A stretch of DNA of 47,062 nucleotides. It comes from Streptomyces sp. CBMA29. Lineage in GTDB: Bacteria; Actinomycetota; Actinomycetes; Streptomycetales; Streptomycetaceae. Shown piece after piece: positions 7,406 to 16,162 of this stretch. The stretch lies in contig NZ_MECL01000217.1 of NCBI RefSeq assembly GCF_014596445.1, forward strand, positions 1-47,062, given 5' to 3'. Both the position numbers and the translations under genes were made by a program. Positions within the stretch are counted from its first letter, which is position 1. Each line of letters begins with the position of its first letter. The notes beneath the pieces are model-generated. The model ran no database searches. It saw nothing but the letters and a program-made list of their open reading frames with translations, and had not been told where the DNA came from.

Positions 7406-9715
7406 TCACCACGCCCCGGCGACCGGGGAGACATTCCGCGGGAGCCGCCGGTCGAGCAGATGGGTCACGAAGTGGTCCCAGAAGGCCGACCGGACGTACG
7501 GCGGTGTCTGGTAGTGGTTGAGCCCCGGCCAGATCTTCAGGTCGAAGCGCTTCCCGGCCTTCAGCAGCGCGTCGGCGAGTGCATAGGTGTGATCGACGGT
7601 GGCGTTCTCGTCGAGTTCGCCGCAGGCGAGCAGCAGTTGGCCTTCGAGGCGGTCGGCCAGGTGGAGATTGCCCAGGTGGGTGTACGTGTCGGCGTCGCGC
7701 TCGTACCGCTCGCCGAGGAACCACCGCCAGCTGCCGTAGGACATCTTGCGCGGGTCGTGCACGCCCGCGCTGCTGACCCCGGCCTTGAAGAAGTCGGGGA
7801 ACATCAGCATCGAGCGGGCGGCGTTGTAGCCGCCGTAGGAATGGCCCATGACGCCGACCCGGTCGATGTCGAGCATGGGGTATTCGGTGGTCAGCGCGCG
7901 GATCGCGGTGACGTGGTCGGCGAGCCCGCGGGGCCGGTGGTTCGCGCGGTGCGTCCACTGCCGGAACGTACGGTCGCGGCCGGGTGTGCCCCGGCCGTCC
8001 ACGATCACCGTCGCGAGACCGAGCGCGTTGTAGGCGGGGAACACGCAGTGGGCGCCGGTGGTCCTGGCCCCCGCGAGGTAGCACATCGGGGTCCAGGACG
8101 TCTGGAAGCCCGCGTACATGTGGTCGACGACGGGGATCGCGGCCGGGTCGACCGGGTCCGCGGGCAGCGCGACGACTCCCCACAGGTCGGTGACCCCGTC
8201 GTCGGCCGTGACGCAGAATTCGCGCGGCGCGGTGTAGCCCGCGGCCGACAGGGCGCTCACATCGGTACGTTCCAGCTCCAGGACGACCCGGCCCGCGTGC
8301 GCGGCGTCGCGCAGCAGGATGACGGGGGGATCGGAGACGGTCGACTGGTGGTCGACGAAATACCGGCCGCCGGGGCTGACCGCGTCCACCGGCGGCTTGC
8401 CCTGCCCGAACACCAGGTGGAAGAACTCCGGTTGCGGTGCGGGCAGTTCGTGGTCGGCGGGCTCGGGGGTCAGCAGCTCCTGCCGCTCGCCGTCCAGCGA
8501 AGCGCGGTACACCTTGCGCCACAGCGGGTTGTGGCCGCCCGCCGACGTTCCGGCCAGGAAGATGATCTCGCGTCGCTCCTCGTCCAGTCGGAGGATGTCG
8601 CGCACCACGATCTCGCCGGAGGTGACGCGGTGGGCGCACTCCCCGGTGCGCAGGTCGTACAGGTAGAGGTGGCCCCAGCCGTCCCGCTGGGAGAACACGA
8701 CCGCCTCCTGGGTGGCGGGCAGCACGCGTACGAGGGGGAGGCCGTACAGGAATTGATTCGCCTCGTACAAGGGGGCTTCGTCGATCCGGAGCGCGTCCCG
8801 GCGCTCGCCGGTACGGGTGTCGATCTCGACCAGCGACGCGCCCGCCGCGCCCATCGCGTGGTCGAGGAGATACGCGTGTGCCTCGTCGGCGCTCCAGACG
8901 ATCTGGTGCGGGCCGTTCATGATCAGGGAAGTCAGCAGGTCGTCAGAGGCGTCGACGTCCACGGACTCGCCGGTGTCGAGGTCGAGGATTCGGCACTCGG
9001 GCGGAGGCGGCGTTCCCTCGTCGTCGAGATGCGCGTGGTACTCGTGGCAGACGGGCCGCGCGCGGTCGCCGGGCACGTGCTCGACCAGGTGCCGGCGCGG
9101 CATGCGGCGCTGGTCGGTGCGCGTGGTCAGAGCCAGGCGGCCGGACGGCGAGAAGGCGGTTCCCACCGGGGGCAGCACGACGTCGAGCCGCCGGAAGGGG
9201 AGCACCATGTTGCTGTCGTCCGCCAGCGCGCCCCAGGCGAAGCCGTCCGTGCCGTCCTTCGTCAGTCGCCGCTCGTCGCCGGTCGCCGTCTGGAGCAGCC
9301 ACAGGTCGTTCGCGCGGAGGAAGAGCCCGCGTCCGCCGTCGGGCGCGTACAGCACTCCGGGGCGGACGTCGGCCGCGGCGGGTACGTGGACGCCGAGGTC
9401 CCGGAGAGTCGCCGCGACACGTCGCTCACCGGTCGCCGGGTCGACCAGGACGTACTCCTCCCCCGGTTTCTTCCCCGGCTCCTCTCCCTGCTTGTTCCCG
9501 GGCCTGTCATCCGCTCCCGAAGACGGATGACAGGCCGTCTGCCGCCGGTACCAGAAGGTGTCGCCGTCGCCGGTCCAGACCGGGTCGATGTGGCGGTTGC
9601 GCATGAGGGCGAACAGCGACTCGGGCGCCAGCCGGGCGGCCCGCTCGTAGCGACTGAGCATGGGCTCCGGTTCGTGCCCGGCGTCCCGCGCGGGCAGGTG
9701 CGAGGTCTCGGTCAT
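7406..9715 (-). CDS. S9 family peptidase, dipeptidyl-peptidase IV type
   Basis: 769 aa. The ATG at 9715 follows a GAGGAGGGAG ribosome site; longer in-frame extensions upstream lie inside the preceding gene. The N-terminal part (about 30-500) is a DPPIV-type beta-propeller with repeated strand motifs such as DPVWTGDGDTFWYRR. The C-terminal alpha/beta-hydrolase (about 530-769) carries the triad S626 in GHSYGGYN, D702 in CGELDENA and H734 in GLNHYQ. No signal peptide is seen, so it is probably cytoplasmic and acts on imported peptides. Members of S9B/S9C remove N-terminal dipeptides, often after Pro or Ala, or N-acylated residues; which applies here cannot be decided. It is the last gene of a four-gene operon, 28 bases after the prolyl oligopeptidase gene. 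Confidence 0.9.
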   Translation of the reverse strand: MTETSHLPARDAGHEPEPMLSRYERAARLAPESLFALMRNRHIDPVWTGDGDTFWYRRQTACHPSSGADDRPGNKQGEEPGKKPGEEYVLVDPATGERRVAATLRDLGVHVPAAADVRPGVLYAPDGGRGLFLRANDLWLLQTATGDERRLTKDGTDGFAWGALADDSNMVLPFRRLDVVLPPVGTAFSPSGRLALTTRTDQRRMPRRHLVEHVPGDRARPVCHEYHAHLDDEGTPPPPECRILDLDTGESVDVDASDDLLTSLIMNGPHQIVWSADEAHAYLLDHAMGAAGASLVEIDTRTGERRDALRIDEAPLYEANQFLYGLPLVRVLPATQEAVVFSQRDGWGHLYLYDLRTGECAHRVTSGEIVVRDILRLDEERREIIFLAGTSAGGHNPLWRKVYRASLDGERQELLTPEPADHELPAPQPEFFHLVFGQGKPPVDAVSPGGRYFVDHQSTVSDPPVILLRDAAHAGRVVLELERTDVSALSAAGYTAPREFCVTADDGVTDLWGVVALPADPVDPAAIPVVDHMYAGFQTSWTPMCYLAGARTTGAHCVFPAYNALGLATVIVDGRGTPGRDRTFRQWTHRANHRPRGLADHVTAIRALTTEYPMLDIDRVGVMGHSYGGYNAARSMLMFPDFFKAGVSSAGVHDPRKMSYGSWRWFLGERYERDADTYTHLGNLHLADRLEGQLLLACGELDENATVDHTYALADALLKAGKRFDLKIWPGLNHYQTPPYVRSAFWDHFVTHLLDRRLPRNVSPVAGAW

Positions 9716-9743
9716 GGGGACTCCCTCCTCGTGAGCGGGGCCG

Positions 9744-11705
9744 TCACAGGGCGAGGCCGGTGGCGGCCGCGGCGAAGGCGATCCAGTCGGCGTGTTTTCC
9801 CGATGCAGCCGACACACCCGGCGCGTGGTGGCCCTGGTCGCCGTACACACGGAGCAGGATCGGCGCGTCACCCGTCTGGGCGCGCTCCAGCAGGTCGACG
9901 AAGACGCGTGAGTGCCAGGCCGGGCATCGCGGGTCGTTCGCCCCCGCGGTGACGAGGACCGGGGGGTACGCCGCCGGACGGACGTTGGCGACGGGGCTGA
10001 CCGCTCTGAGCCACCGCGCCTCGGCCGGAACGCGCGGGTCTCCGTACTCGACCCGCCCGATGGCGTACGTCAGCGGGTCGCGGTCCAGGCCGAGCAGGTC
10101 GAGGATCGGGACATCGGCGACGACCGCCGCCCAGAGGTCGGGGCGCTGCACGATCGCCGCGCCCGCGAGCAGTCCGCCGTTGCTCTCGCCCTTGAGCGCG
10201 AGCCGGTCCGCCGTCGTACGGCCGCTCTTGATCAGTTCCTCGGCGATCGTGTACAGGTCGTCGAAGGTGTGCTGTTTGCGTTCGCGCGTGCCCTCCCGCC
10301 ACCACTGGGTGCCGAATTCGCTGCCGCCGCGCAGGTGCGCCAGCACGAAGACGCCACCGGCCTCGACCCAGGCCGCGTACTCCGCGAGGTAGGACGGCAG
10401 CCAGGCGATGTTGAAACCGCCGTAGCCGCTGATCAGGGTCGGACGCGGTATCGATATGTCGAGACCTTCGCGGTGCACGACGTGTGCGGGGACGACCGTG
10501 CCGTCCGACGCGGTCGCCCGGATCGTGGTCACGACGATGCCGTCGAGCCGGACGGCGGGCGGGGTGACGACCAGCAGCCGTCGCTCGGCGATGACGTAGC
10601 GGTAGACGGCGGGCGAGGTGTCGGGGCTGGAGTGGACGAAGGAGATCTCGCCCTCGCCCGCCGTGAACATCGCGATCGCCGGGTGCGACGCGGCTCCCAC
10701 CGCGACGGCGGCGGCGCTGCAGTTGCCCGCGCCCGGCAGTTCGACCTCGGCGCGGTGGGTGCCGTCGAGGTCGAGCAGTCTGATCCGGCAGGCGGCGTCG
10801 CGCAGGCTGCCGAGGACGAGGGTGTCGTCGACGACCTCGACGTTCCTCAGCACGTCCTCGGTCTGGGGTACGAGTTCGGTCCAGGTGCCGGAGTCGACGG
10901 CGGTGGCGACCGGGATCCGGACCAGGCGCCCGCGCGGGGCGCCGTCGTCCACGATCGCGATGAGGTCGTCGCCGGCGAAGACCCCCGCGGCCGAGCCGGG
11001 TACGCCGCTCAGCAGGGGGCGGAAGGCGCCGTCGCGCAGGATCCAGTCGAGCCGCTGTTCGGTGTTGCCCGAGGCGAGGGCGACATAGCGCCCGTCGGGC
11101 GAGACCAGCGGCCTGGGGTCCATCAGGCCCTCGGGCGCCTCGATCGGCGGGCCGGGGACCGTGCCGAGCCGGTGCAGGTGGATCACCGCCCGCAGTGCGC
11201 CGTCGGCCAACTCTCTCGCGGCGCACCAGAATCCGGAGGAGTCCGGCAGCCAGGACACCGGAGAGGCGAGATTCCACGGGATGTCGTCGGGCAGCGGCTC
11301 ACCGCTCTCCACGTCGATCAGACCGAGTTCGAACTTCTCGGTGCCCGCGGCCATGACGCAGTAGGCGAGCGTCCGGCCGTCGGGGGACGGCGCGAAGGAG
11401 TACAGCGCCACCGGGGTGCCGCGCTCGGCGGTCAGCGCGTTGGGGTCGACCAGCACGCGCGGCTCCGCGCCGGGGGTGTCCCGGACGACGAGTGCCGCGT
11501 GGTCGGCGTCCGGCTCCAGCACGGCGAGCTGGAACAGCCGGTCTCCTCGCCGGATGACGGGCGAGTGGCGCATGTCCTTGAGCCGCCGCGCGATGCGGTC
11601 GGCGAGGAGGTCGCGGGACGGCAGGGCGGCGAGGTACTTCGCGGCGTCGGTGTTCCGCTCGGTCTGCCACGCTTGGGATTCCGGGGTGTCGAGGTGGAGG
11701 TCCAA
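9744..11705 (-). CDS. Prolyl oligopeptidase family serine peptidase (S9A)
   Basis: 653 aa from a TTG, supported by AAGAGGA six bases upstream. A seven-bladed-propeller-like region (about 75-400) precedes the alpha/beta-hydrolase domain. The catalytic motif is the S9A form GESNGG (S508), with D591 in AGANDPRCPAW and H626 in DQGHHAPG. YGGFNIAWLPSY and RGGSEFGTQWWREG are also typical of prolyl oligopeptidase relatives. The expected reaction is cleavage of short peptides on the carboxyl side of proline in the cytoplasm. Length is close to the family norm of about 680-710. The gene sits between the FAD oxidoreductase and the DPP-type peptidase on the same strand, suggesting sequential breakdown of proline-containing peptides. 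Subfamily call is strong, exact specificity unknown. Confidence 0.93.
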   Translation of the reverse strand: MDLHLDTPESQAWQTERNTDAAKYLAALPSRDLLADRIARRLKDMRHSPVIRRGDRLFQLAVLEPDADHAALVVRDTPGAEPRVLVDPNALTAERGTPVALYSFAPSPDGRTLAYCVMAAGTEKFELGLIDVESGEPLPDDIPWNLASPVSWLPDSSGFWCAARELADGALRAVIHLHRLGTVPGPPIEAPEGLMDPRPLVSPDGRYVALASGNTEQRLDWILRDGAFRPLLSGVPGSAAGVFAGDDLIAIVDDGAPRGRLVRIPVATAVDSGTWTELVPQTEDVLRNVEVVDDTLVLGSLRDAACRIRLLDLDGTHRAEVELPGAGNCSAAAVAVGAASHPAIAMFTAGEGEISFVHSSPDTSPAVYRYVIAERRLLVVTPPAVRLDGIVVTTIRATASDGTVVPAHVVHREGLDISIPRPTLISGYGGFNIAWLPSYLAEYAAWVEAGGVFVLAHLRGGSEFGTQWWREGTRERKQHTFDDLYTIAEELIKSGRTTADRLALKGESNGGLLAGAAIVQRPDLWAAVVADVPILDLLGLDRDPLTYAIGRVEYGDPRVPAEARWLRAVSPVANVRPAAYPPVLVTAGANDPRCPAWHSRVFVDLLERAQTGDAPILLRVYGDQGHHAPGVSAASGKHADWIAFAAAATGLAL

Positions 11706-11849
11706 GGCGTCCTCTTTTCGCGGCGCTCCCGCCGTAGGAGTGGGTCACTGCGGCGTTCGGCCGACTGGCGGTGGTGGGTTGATGGCCGGGTGGGCGTCGG
11801 TACGGCGGTGCGGCTCTCCCGGTGACGTACGGGCTCTGCTGCCGGACTG

Positions 11850-13154
11850 TCAGCCCAGGACCGTGCCGGTCGAGGCGGTGGGCGGGCGGGCGCGGGAGAA
11901 GGCGCCGAGATCGACGCGGTGGCCGGTGTGTTCGCAGATGTGGTGGACCGGTTCGCGGTCGTGGTCGTGGCCCGCCTCCACCGCGTGCACCAGCGTCGCC
12001 ATGAGGCGGCCGACGAGCGGGGCGTTCTTGAACTGGTTGCCGCTGGTGCCGATCGCGACGTAGAAGCCGTCGAGTTCGGTGCGGTCGTAGATGGGGGTCC
12101 AGTCGTCGGCCACGTCGTAGACGCCCGCGATGCCGCTGGGGCGGCTCGGGACGCGCAGTCCCGGCAGGCGGCGGGCGGCGCGGGTCACCTGGGCGTTGAA
12201 GCGGGGCACGGTGGCGCGCGGGTCGGCCGCGCCCGGCTCATCGATCCATTCGAGCGGGTCGCACTCGGGCTCGGTCCCGCCGACGAGCAGGAAGTCCCGG
12301 CCCTCGGGGCGCATGTACGTGCCGAGGTCCAGGTCGGCGATGACCGGTCCCGGACCGCCCGCCGGGTGGTAGCCGGCCGGTGCGGCGACCTGGTGGACCT
12401 CCTGCCGCATCGGCCGTACCTGGACGGTGAAATCGGCCCCGACCCCGGCCAGCCGGTTGAGGGCGCCCGACCACGGTCCCGCGGCGTTGACGACGACGGG
12501 CGCGGACAGCGTCGTACCGTCGGACAGGCGTACGCCGCCGACCCGTTCGCCGGTCCGGATCACCTCGGTCACCTCGGTGTTGAAGGAGAAGTGCGCGCCG
12601 CGCTTCGCGGCGGCCGAGGCAAGGTTGAGCGCGGCGAGCTGCGGGTCGCTGATGTAGCCGCCGTCAGGGGTGTGGAGCCCGCCCAGGCGCGCGGTGGCGT
12701 CGGCGAAGAACGCTTCGTCGTCCACGGGTTTGGGCGGCCAGTAACGGCCGTTGTCGACGGCCGGGAGGTGCCGGGCCAGTTGGGCGGCGTCCCATTCCTC
12801 GTACGGGACGCCCACCTGGTCGAACAGCGCGGTGACGCGGTCGCGCGGTGCCTGTGGAGCGTCGAGGAAGACCACCCCGGTGCGGACGTAGGCGGCCAGC
12901 CCGTCGGACGAGGTCGTCTCCAGGTGGTCGGCCCAGCTCTCCCAGCAGTGCTTGGACTCCCAGGCGGCGACGACGCCGTCGAGGGTGGAGAAGTTGAACC
13001 GCACGACGGCACTCGACGCCCCGGTGGAGCCCTGGCCCGCCCCGCCGAGTCTGTCGACGACGGCGACGCGCAGGCCCGTCCTGGCGAGTTCGTACGCTGT
13101 CGAGCAGCCGATCACGCCGCCGCCGATGACCACGGCGTCCACGGTCTCAGTCAC
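11850..13154 (-). CDS. FAD-dependent oxidoreductase, DAO / sarcosine-dehydrogenase-like family
   Basis: 434 aa from a GTG at 13154 that overlaps the stop of the upstream DUF885 gene (GTGACTGA), implying coupled translation. The dinucleotide-binding beta-alpha-beta motif is at the N-terminus (VDAVVIGGGVIGCSTAYELARTG; GxGxxG). The FAD-contacting acidic residue lies in VVDRLGG. A middle substrate-binding region and the C-terminal FAD strand GVYDVADDWTPIYDRTELDGFYVAIGTSGNQFKNAP match the DAO fold of sarcosine/dimethylglycine dehydrogenases and D-amino-acid dehydrogenases. A histidine near residue 75-80, the usual covalent FAD site in some members, is not obvious. It probably oxidises a secondary amine, N-methyl amino acid or imino acid released by the peptidases beside it. 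Substrate is inferred from context only. Confidence 0.85.
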   Translation of the reverse strand: MTETVDAVVIGGGVIGCSTAYELARTGLRVAVVDRLGGAGQGSTGASSAVVRFNFSTLDGVVAAWESKHCWESWADHLETTSSDGLAAYVRTGVVFLDAPQAPRDRVTALFDQVGVPYEEWDAAQLARHLPAVDNGRYWPPKPVDDEAFFADATARLGGLHTPDGGYISDPQLAALNLASAAAKRGAHFSFNTEVTEVIRTGERVGGVRLSDGTTLSAPVVVNAAGPWSGALNRLAGVGADFTVQVRPMRQEVHQVAAPAGYHPAGGPGPVIADLDLGTYMRPEGRDFLLVGGTEPECDPLEWIDEPGAADPRATVPRFNAQVTRAARRLPGLRVPSRPSGIAGVYDVADDWTPIYDRTELDGFYVAIGTSGNQFKNAPLVGRLMATLVHAVEAGHDHDREPVHHICEHTGHRVDLGAFSRARPPTASTGTVLG

Positions 13155-14754
13155 GGCGAACCCCGCTCGCGGCCGTCTCCCGGCGCACGGCCAGCGCCAC
13201 CCGTTCACGCATGCGCGGCAGCGGAACGGCGCCCGCGGTGAGCATGGCGTCGTGCACGACGCGCGGGTCGATGCCCGCGGCGGACTCCCTGGCCTGCTGG
13301 AACGCCAGGAAGCCGCTGCGGTAGGCCAGCGCCTGGGCGGGCAGGTCGGTGGCGTAGCGCAGGGTCTCGGACGCGATCTGCCGGTCGCTGTCGAGGGTGT
13401 TGGCGCGCATGAACGCGCGGGCCCGTGCCAGGTCCCAGTGGCCGAGGTTGAGCGCGGTGTCCACGACGAGCCGTTGGGCGGTGAACCGCTCGTGGGCGAG
13501 GCGCCCGTACGCGTCCCAGTCGTCGTCGTACGCGCCGAGTTCCCAGCCGAGGTGGGAGCCGTACTCGCCCCAGCCCTCGGTGAAGGCGCCCAGTGGTGCG
13601 TGTCGTTGGAGCGGGTGCAGGGCGGTGTTCTCGGCCTGTACGGCGAGGTGGAAGTGGTGGCCGGGCACCAATTCGTGCAGGATCAGCGCCGCGGAGGTGA
13701 GCAGGGACCGGTCCGCGAGGTCGGAGCCGTTGAAACGGTAGAGGCCGACCGGCTGGGTGAGGGTGGGCTGCGCGTAGTAGCCGTAGGTCATGCCGTCCTC
13801 GTCGGCCGGGTCGAGGCGCTGTACGTCGTATCCGGCGCGGGGCCGGGTGCGGAACAGGGCGTCGATGCCGGGTTCGGCCCGCGCCATGTGGCGTCGGTAG
13901 GCGGCCGCCACGGCGTCGGGGGTCGACGCGTAGAGGTGCTCCTGCGCCGACAGCCAGGTGCGGGCCCGGTCCTCGTCCGCGGGGCCGCCGAGCCTCGCGC
14001 GGATCTCGGCCATCCGCTCGGCGAGTTCGGCGCACTGCGCGAGGCCCAGCCGGTGCAGTTCCTCGGGGCCGAGGTCCAAGGTGGTGTGCTGGCGCACCAG
14101 GAGGCGGTAGGCGGCCTCGCCGCCGGGGACGTGCGCCATGCCGACCGCGTCGCCCCCGGTCCCGGCGGCGGTCTCGATCTCGGTACCGACCGCGTCCATC
14201 GCGGCGTCCACGGCGGGGCTGTCGAGCAGCGCGGACATCTCCGCGGTCAGCGCCGTCCAGGTCCGCCGCGCGCCGTCCACGGCGGGCTCCGGCAGGGCGA
14301 AGCCGCGCTTGCGCTGTTCGCGCAGCACCTTCGCGGCGGACCGCACGCGTTCGGCGAATTCGGCGGTGAGGCGGGTGCGTTCGACGCCGGTGCGCGGGGC
14401 GATGGCCATCCTGGCGACCATCGCGAACAGGAAGTTGGCGTGGTAGGGCGCCGTCAGGTGGTCCTGCCACATGAGGTCGGACTGTTCGATGTCCGCGGTC
14501 AGCATGGCGCGCAGCACGGACGCGAGATCGGCCTCGCTGCCGTCGACCCCGGTGGTGTCGGCCTCAGTCACGTCGGCCCCGGTCGCGTCGAGGCGGTCTA
14601 GCAGATTCCGGGCGGTCGTGGCACGCTCCCGCACCGTCGTCTCGTCCAGCGGTGCCAGCGATTGCGGTGGCGTGCCCGCCATCACCGCGTAGACGGGGTC
14701 GTCCCGGATCAGCAGCGCCTGATAGGCGTCCGCCAGGTCGGATGTCGCAGTCAT
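13147..14754 (-). CDS. DUF885 family protein (putative zinc metallohydrolase)
   Basis: 535 aa. The ATG at 14754 follows AAGGAG at a six-base distance. The protein is helical throughout, with the family hallmark HELVPGHHFHLAVQ (H360, E361, H366) resembling an HExx(x)GH zinc site, and a second conserved piece FTEGWGEYGSHLGWELGAY with the likely third ligand Glu. Late segments LNLGHWDLARARAFMRANT and YATDLPAQALAYRSGF are also characteristic. The family is widely predicted to be a metal-dependent peptidase or hydrolase, but its reaction is unproven. No signal peptide is seen. It is first in the operon leading to the FAD oxidoreductase and two S9 peptidases and is divergent to the PucR regulator, 148 bases apart. 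Family is firm, function inferred from motif and neighbours. Confidence 0.88.
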   Translation of the reverse strand: MTATSDLADAYQALLIRDDPVYAVMAGTPPQSLAPLDETTVRERATTARNLLDRLDATGADVTEADTTGVDGSEADLASVLRAMLTADIEQSDLMWQDHLTAPYHANFLFAMVARMAIAPRTGVERTRLTAEFAERVRSAAKVLREQRKRGFALPEPAVDGARRTWTALTAEMSALLDSPAVDAAMDAVGTEIETAAGTGGDAVGMAHVPGGEAAYRLLVRQHTTLDLGPEELHRLGLAQCAELAERMAEIRARLGGPADEDRARTWLSAQEHLYASTPDAVAAAYRRHMARAEPGIDALFRTRPRAGYDVQRLDPADEDGMTYGYYAQPTLTQPVGLYRFNGSDLADRSLLTSAALILHELVPGHHFHLAVQAENTALHPLQRHAPLGAFTEGWGEYGSHLGWELGAYDDDWDAYGRLAHERFTAQRLVVDTALNLGHWDLARARAFMRANTLDSDRQIASETLRYATDLPAQALAYRSGFLAFQQARESAAGIDPRVVHDAMLTAGAVPLPRMRERVALAVRRETAASGVRRD

Positions 14755-14867
14755 CACGGGCTCCTTCGCCGGTGGGATCACTTCGGACTCTAGGAGCCGG
14801 GGGGCGGTCCGGGCCCAGGACGTCCGTCGCGTCTCCCCCGTCGCCGGGAGAACAGACGTCGGACCCG

Positions 14868-14896
14868 TTGCCCGGTGTCCCGGTCTGCCCTACGGT
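14868..14896 (+). promoter_or_regulatory. Promoter of PucR-type regulator, apparently leaderless
   Basis: A -35 TTGCCC (14868-14873) and a -10 TACGGT (14891-14896) are separated by exactly 17 bases. The ATG at 14903 follows six bases after the -10, so transcription should begin at or within a base of the start codon. Confidence 0.55.
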
Positions 14897-14902
14897 GCGG
14901 AG

Positions 14903-16162
14903 ATGGTCTCTGAGCTGCAGCGGCTGGTCGACGCGTTCGGTGCCAGGCTCGGCCGGTCGATGGCCATCGACGACTCGCGGATCCGGCTGCTCGCGTACAA
15001 CGGGCACACCGGGGTGGTCGACGACGCCCGCATCGAGTCGATCATGCACCGCGAGGTGTCGCCCATGCTCGCGAGCTACATCGTCGCGCAGGGCGCGGCA
15101 CGGGCCAGCGGCGTCTTCACCGTCGCGCCGTGCCCGGAGATCGGCCTCACGGTGGAGCGGATCGGGATGCCGATCCGGCACGACGGGGCGCTGCTGGGGT
15201 ACGTCTGGCTGATCGGCTCCGACGGCCCGGCCTCGGAGCGGGCCGTCGAGGCGCTGCGTGAGGCGGCGGGGCAGGCCGCGCTGATCCTGCACCGCGACAG
15301 CCTGGCCGCCGAGGTGTCGCTCAGCCACGCCCGTGAGCTGGTCCGCGATCTGGTCGCTCCCGACGAGGCGCTGCGTACGCAGGCCACCGCCGCGCTCGTC
15401 GAGGAGGGGCACCTGGTGGCGGGCCCGGTGATCGCCCTGGTGGCGACGGTGACGCACGAGCGCGGGGAGCCGCTGGCCGAACGGCAGCGGCTGGCCCTGG
15501 ACCTGGCCGTCGACCACACCCGGCGGCGGCTGCCGCCGGCCCGCGCGCTGGCCTTGACCCGGCCCGACCACGCGCTGCTGCTCACCGTGTGGCCGGGTGC
15601 CCGCTCGGACGGCATCGAACGCGACATCGGCGATCTGGCCGACGTGCTCCGCGAGAAGCTGGCGGCTGAGCTGGGTGCGGGTCGGAACACTCCCTGCTGG
15701 GTGGGCGTGGGCGGTGTGCGCCGGCGGCTGGCGGAGGCCCACGCCTCCTACCGTGAGGCGCGCAGGGCCGCCGATGTCGCCCGGGTCTCCGGGGTGCTCG
15801 GCCAGGTGGCCGCCTATCCGCAGCTCGGTGTCTACGCGCTGCTGGCGAAGCTGACGCCGGAGGAGCTGGCCGAGGGCATCCATCCCGGCCTGCGCCGCCT
15901 GCTGACCTCGGACCCGGCGAATCAGGTGTTCGTCGAGACGCTTCGGGTGTATCTCGATCACGCGGGTGACGCCCAGCGCGCCGCCGCCGCGCTGCACGTG
16001 CACCGCTCCACGCTGTACCAGCGGCTGCACCGGCTCGAGGAACTGACGGGTCTTCGGCTGGACAGCGGCGACGACCGGCTGGCCGCGCACCTCGGTCTGA
16101 AGATGGCGCGGCTCAGCCCGCCGCTACCGTCCGAGGGAGGGATCTCCGGCGAAGTAGAGTGA
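14903..16162 (+). CDS. PucR/CdaR-type transcriptional regulator
   Basis: 419 aa. The C-terminal 60 residues hold the PucR-type helix-turn-helix: AAAALHVHRSTLYQRLHRLEELTGLRL, with the recognition helix around STLYQRLHRLEE. The region about 270-350 (RRLAEAHASYREARRAADVAR, PQLGVYALLAKL) is the usual helical module before it. The N-terminal part (about 1-135) looks like a GAF/PAS-type sensor, including RIRLLAYNGHTG and a central YVWLIGSD strand. Family members are mostly activators responding to purines, amino acids or sugars. It is divergent from the DUF885-oxidoreductase-peptidase operon and is the natural candidate for its control. Its last 39 bases overlap the 3' end of the convergent livF-like gene. 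The ligand is not deducible. Confidence 0.88.
   Translation: MVSELQRLVDAFGARLGRSMAIDDSRIRLLAYNGHTGVVDDARIESIMHREVSPMLASYIVAQGAARASGVFTVAPCPEIGLTVERIGMPIRHDGALLGYVWLIGSDGPASERAVEALREAAGQAALILHRDSLAAEVSLSHARELVRDLVAPDEALRTQATAALVEEGHLVAGPVIALVATVTHERGEPLAERQRLALDLAVDHTRRRLPPARALALTRPDHALLLTVWPGARSDGIERDIGDLADVLREKLAAELGAGRNTPCWVGVGGVRRRLAEAHASYREARRAADVARVSGVLGQVAAYPQLGVYALLAKLTPEELAEGIHPGLRRLLTSDPANQVFVETLRVYLDHAGDAQRAAAALHVHRSTLYQRLHRLEELTGLRLDSGDDRLAAHLGLKMARLSPPLPSEGGISGEVE

Noticed and set aside
7022..9952. Very long plus-strand open frame (about 976 codons) opposite the S9 peptidase gene
   Set aside because: Its translation is low-complexity Arg/Gly/Val/His-rich with no motif, while the minus strand encodes a complete S9 peptidase with triad and ribosome site. 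Long antisense frames are expected in DNA this GC-rich.
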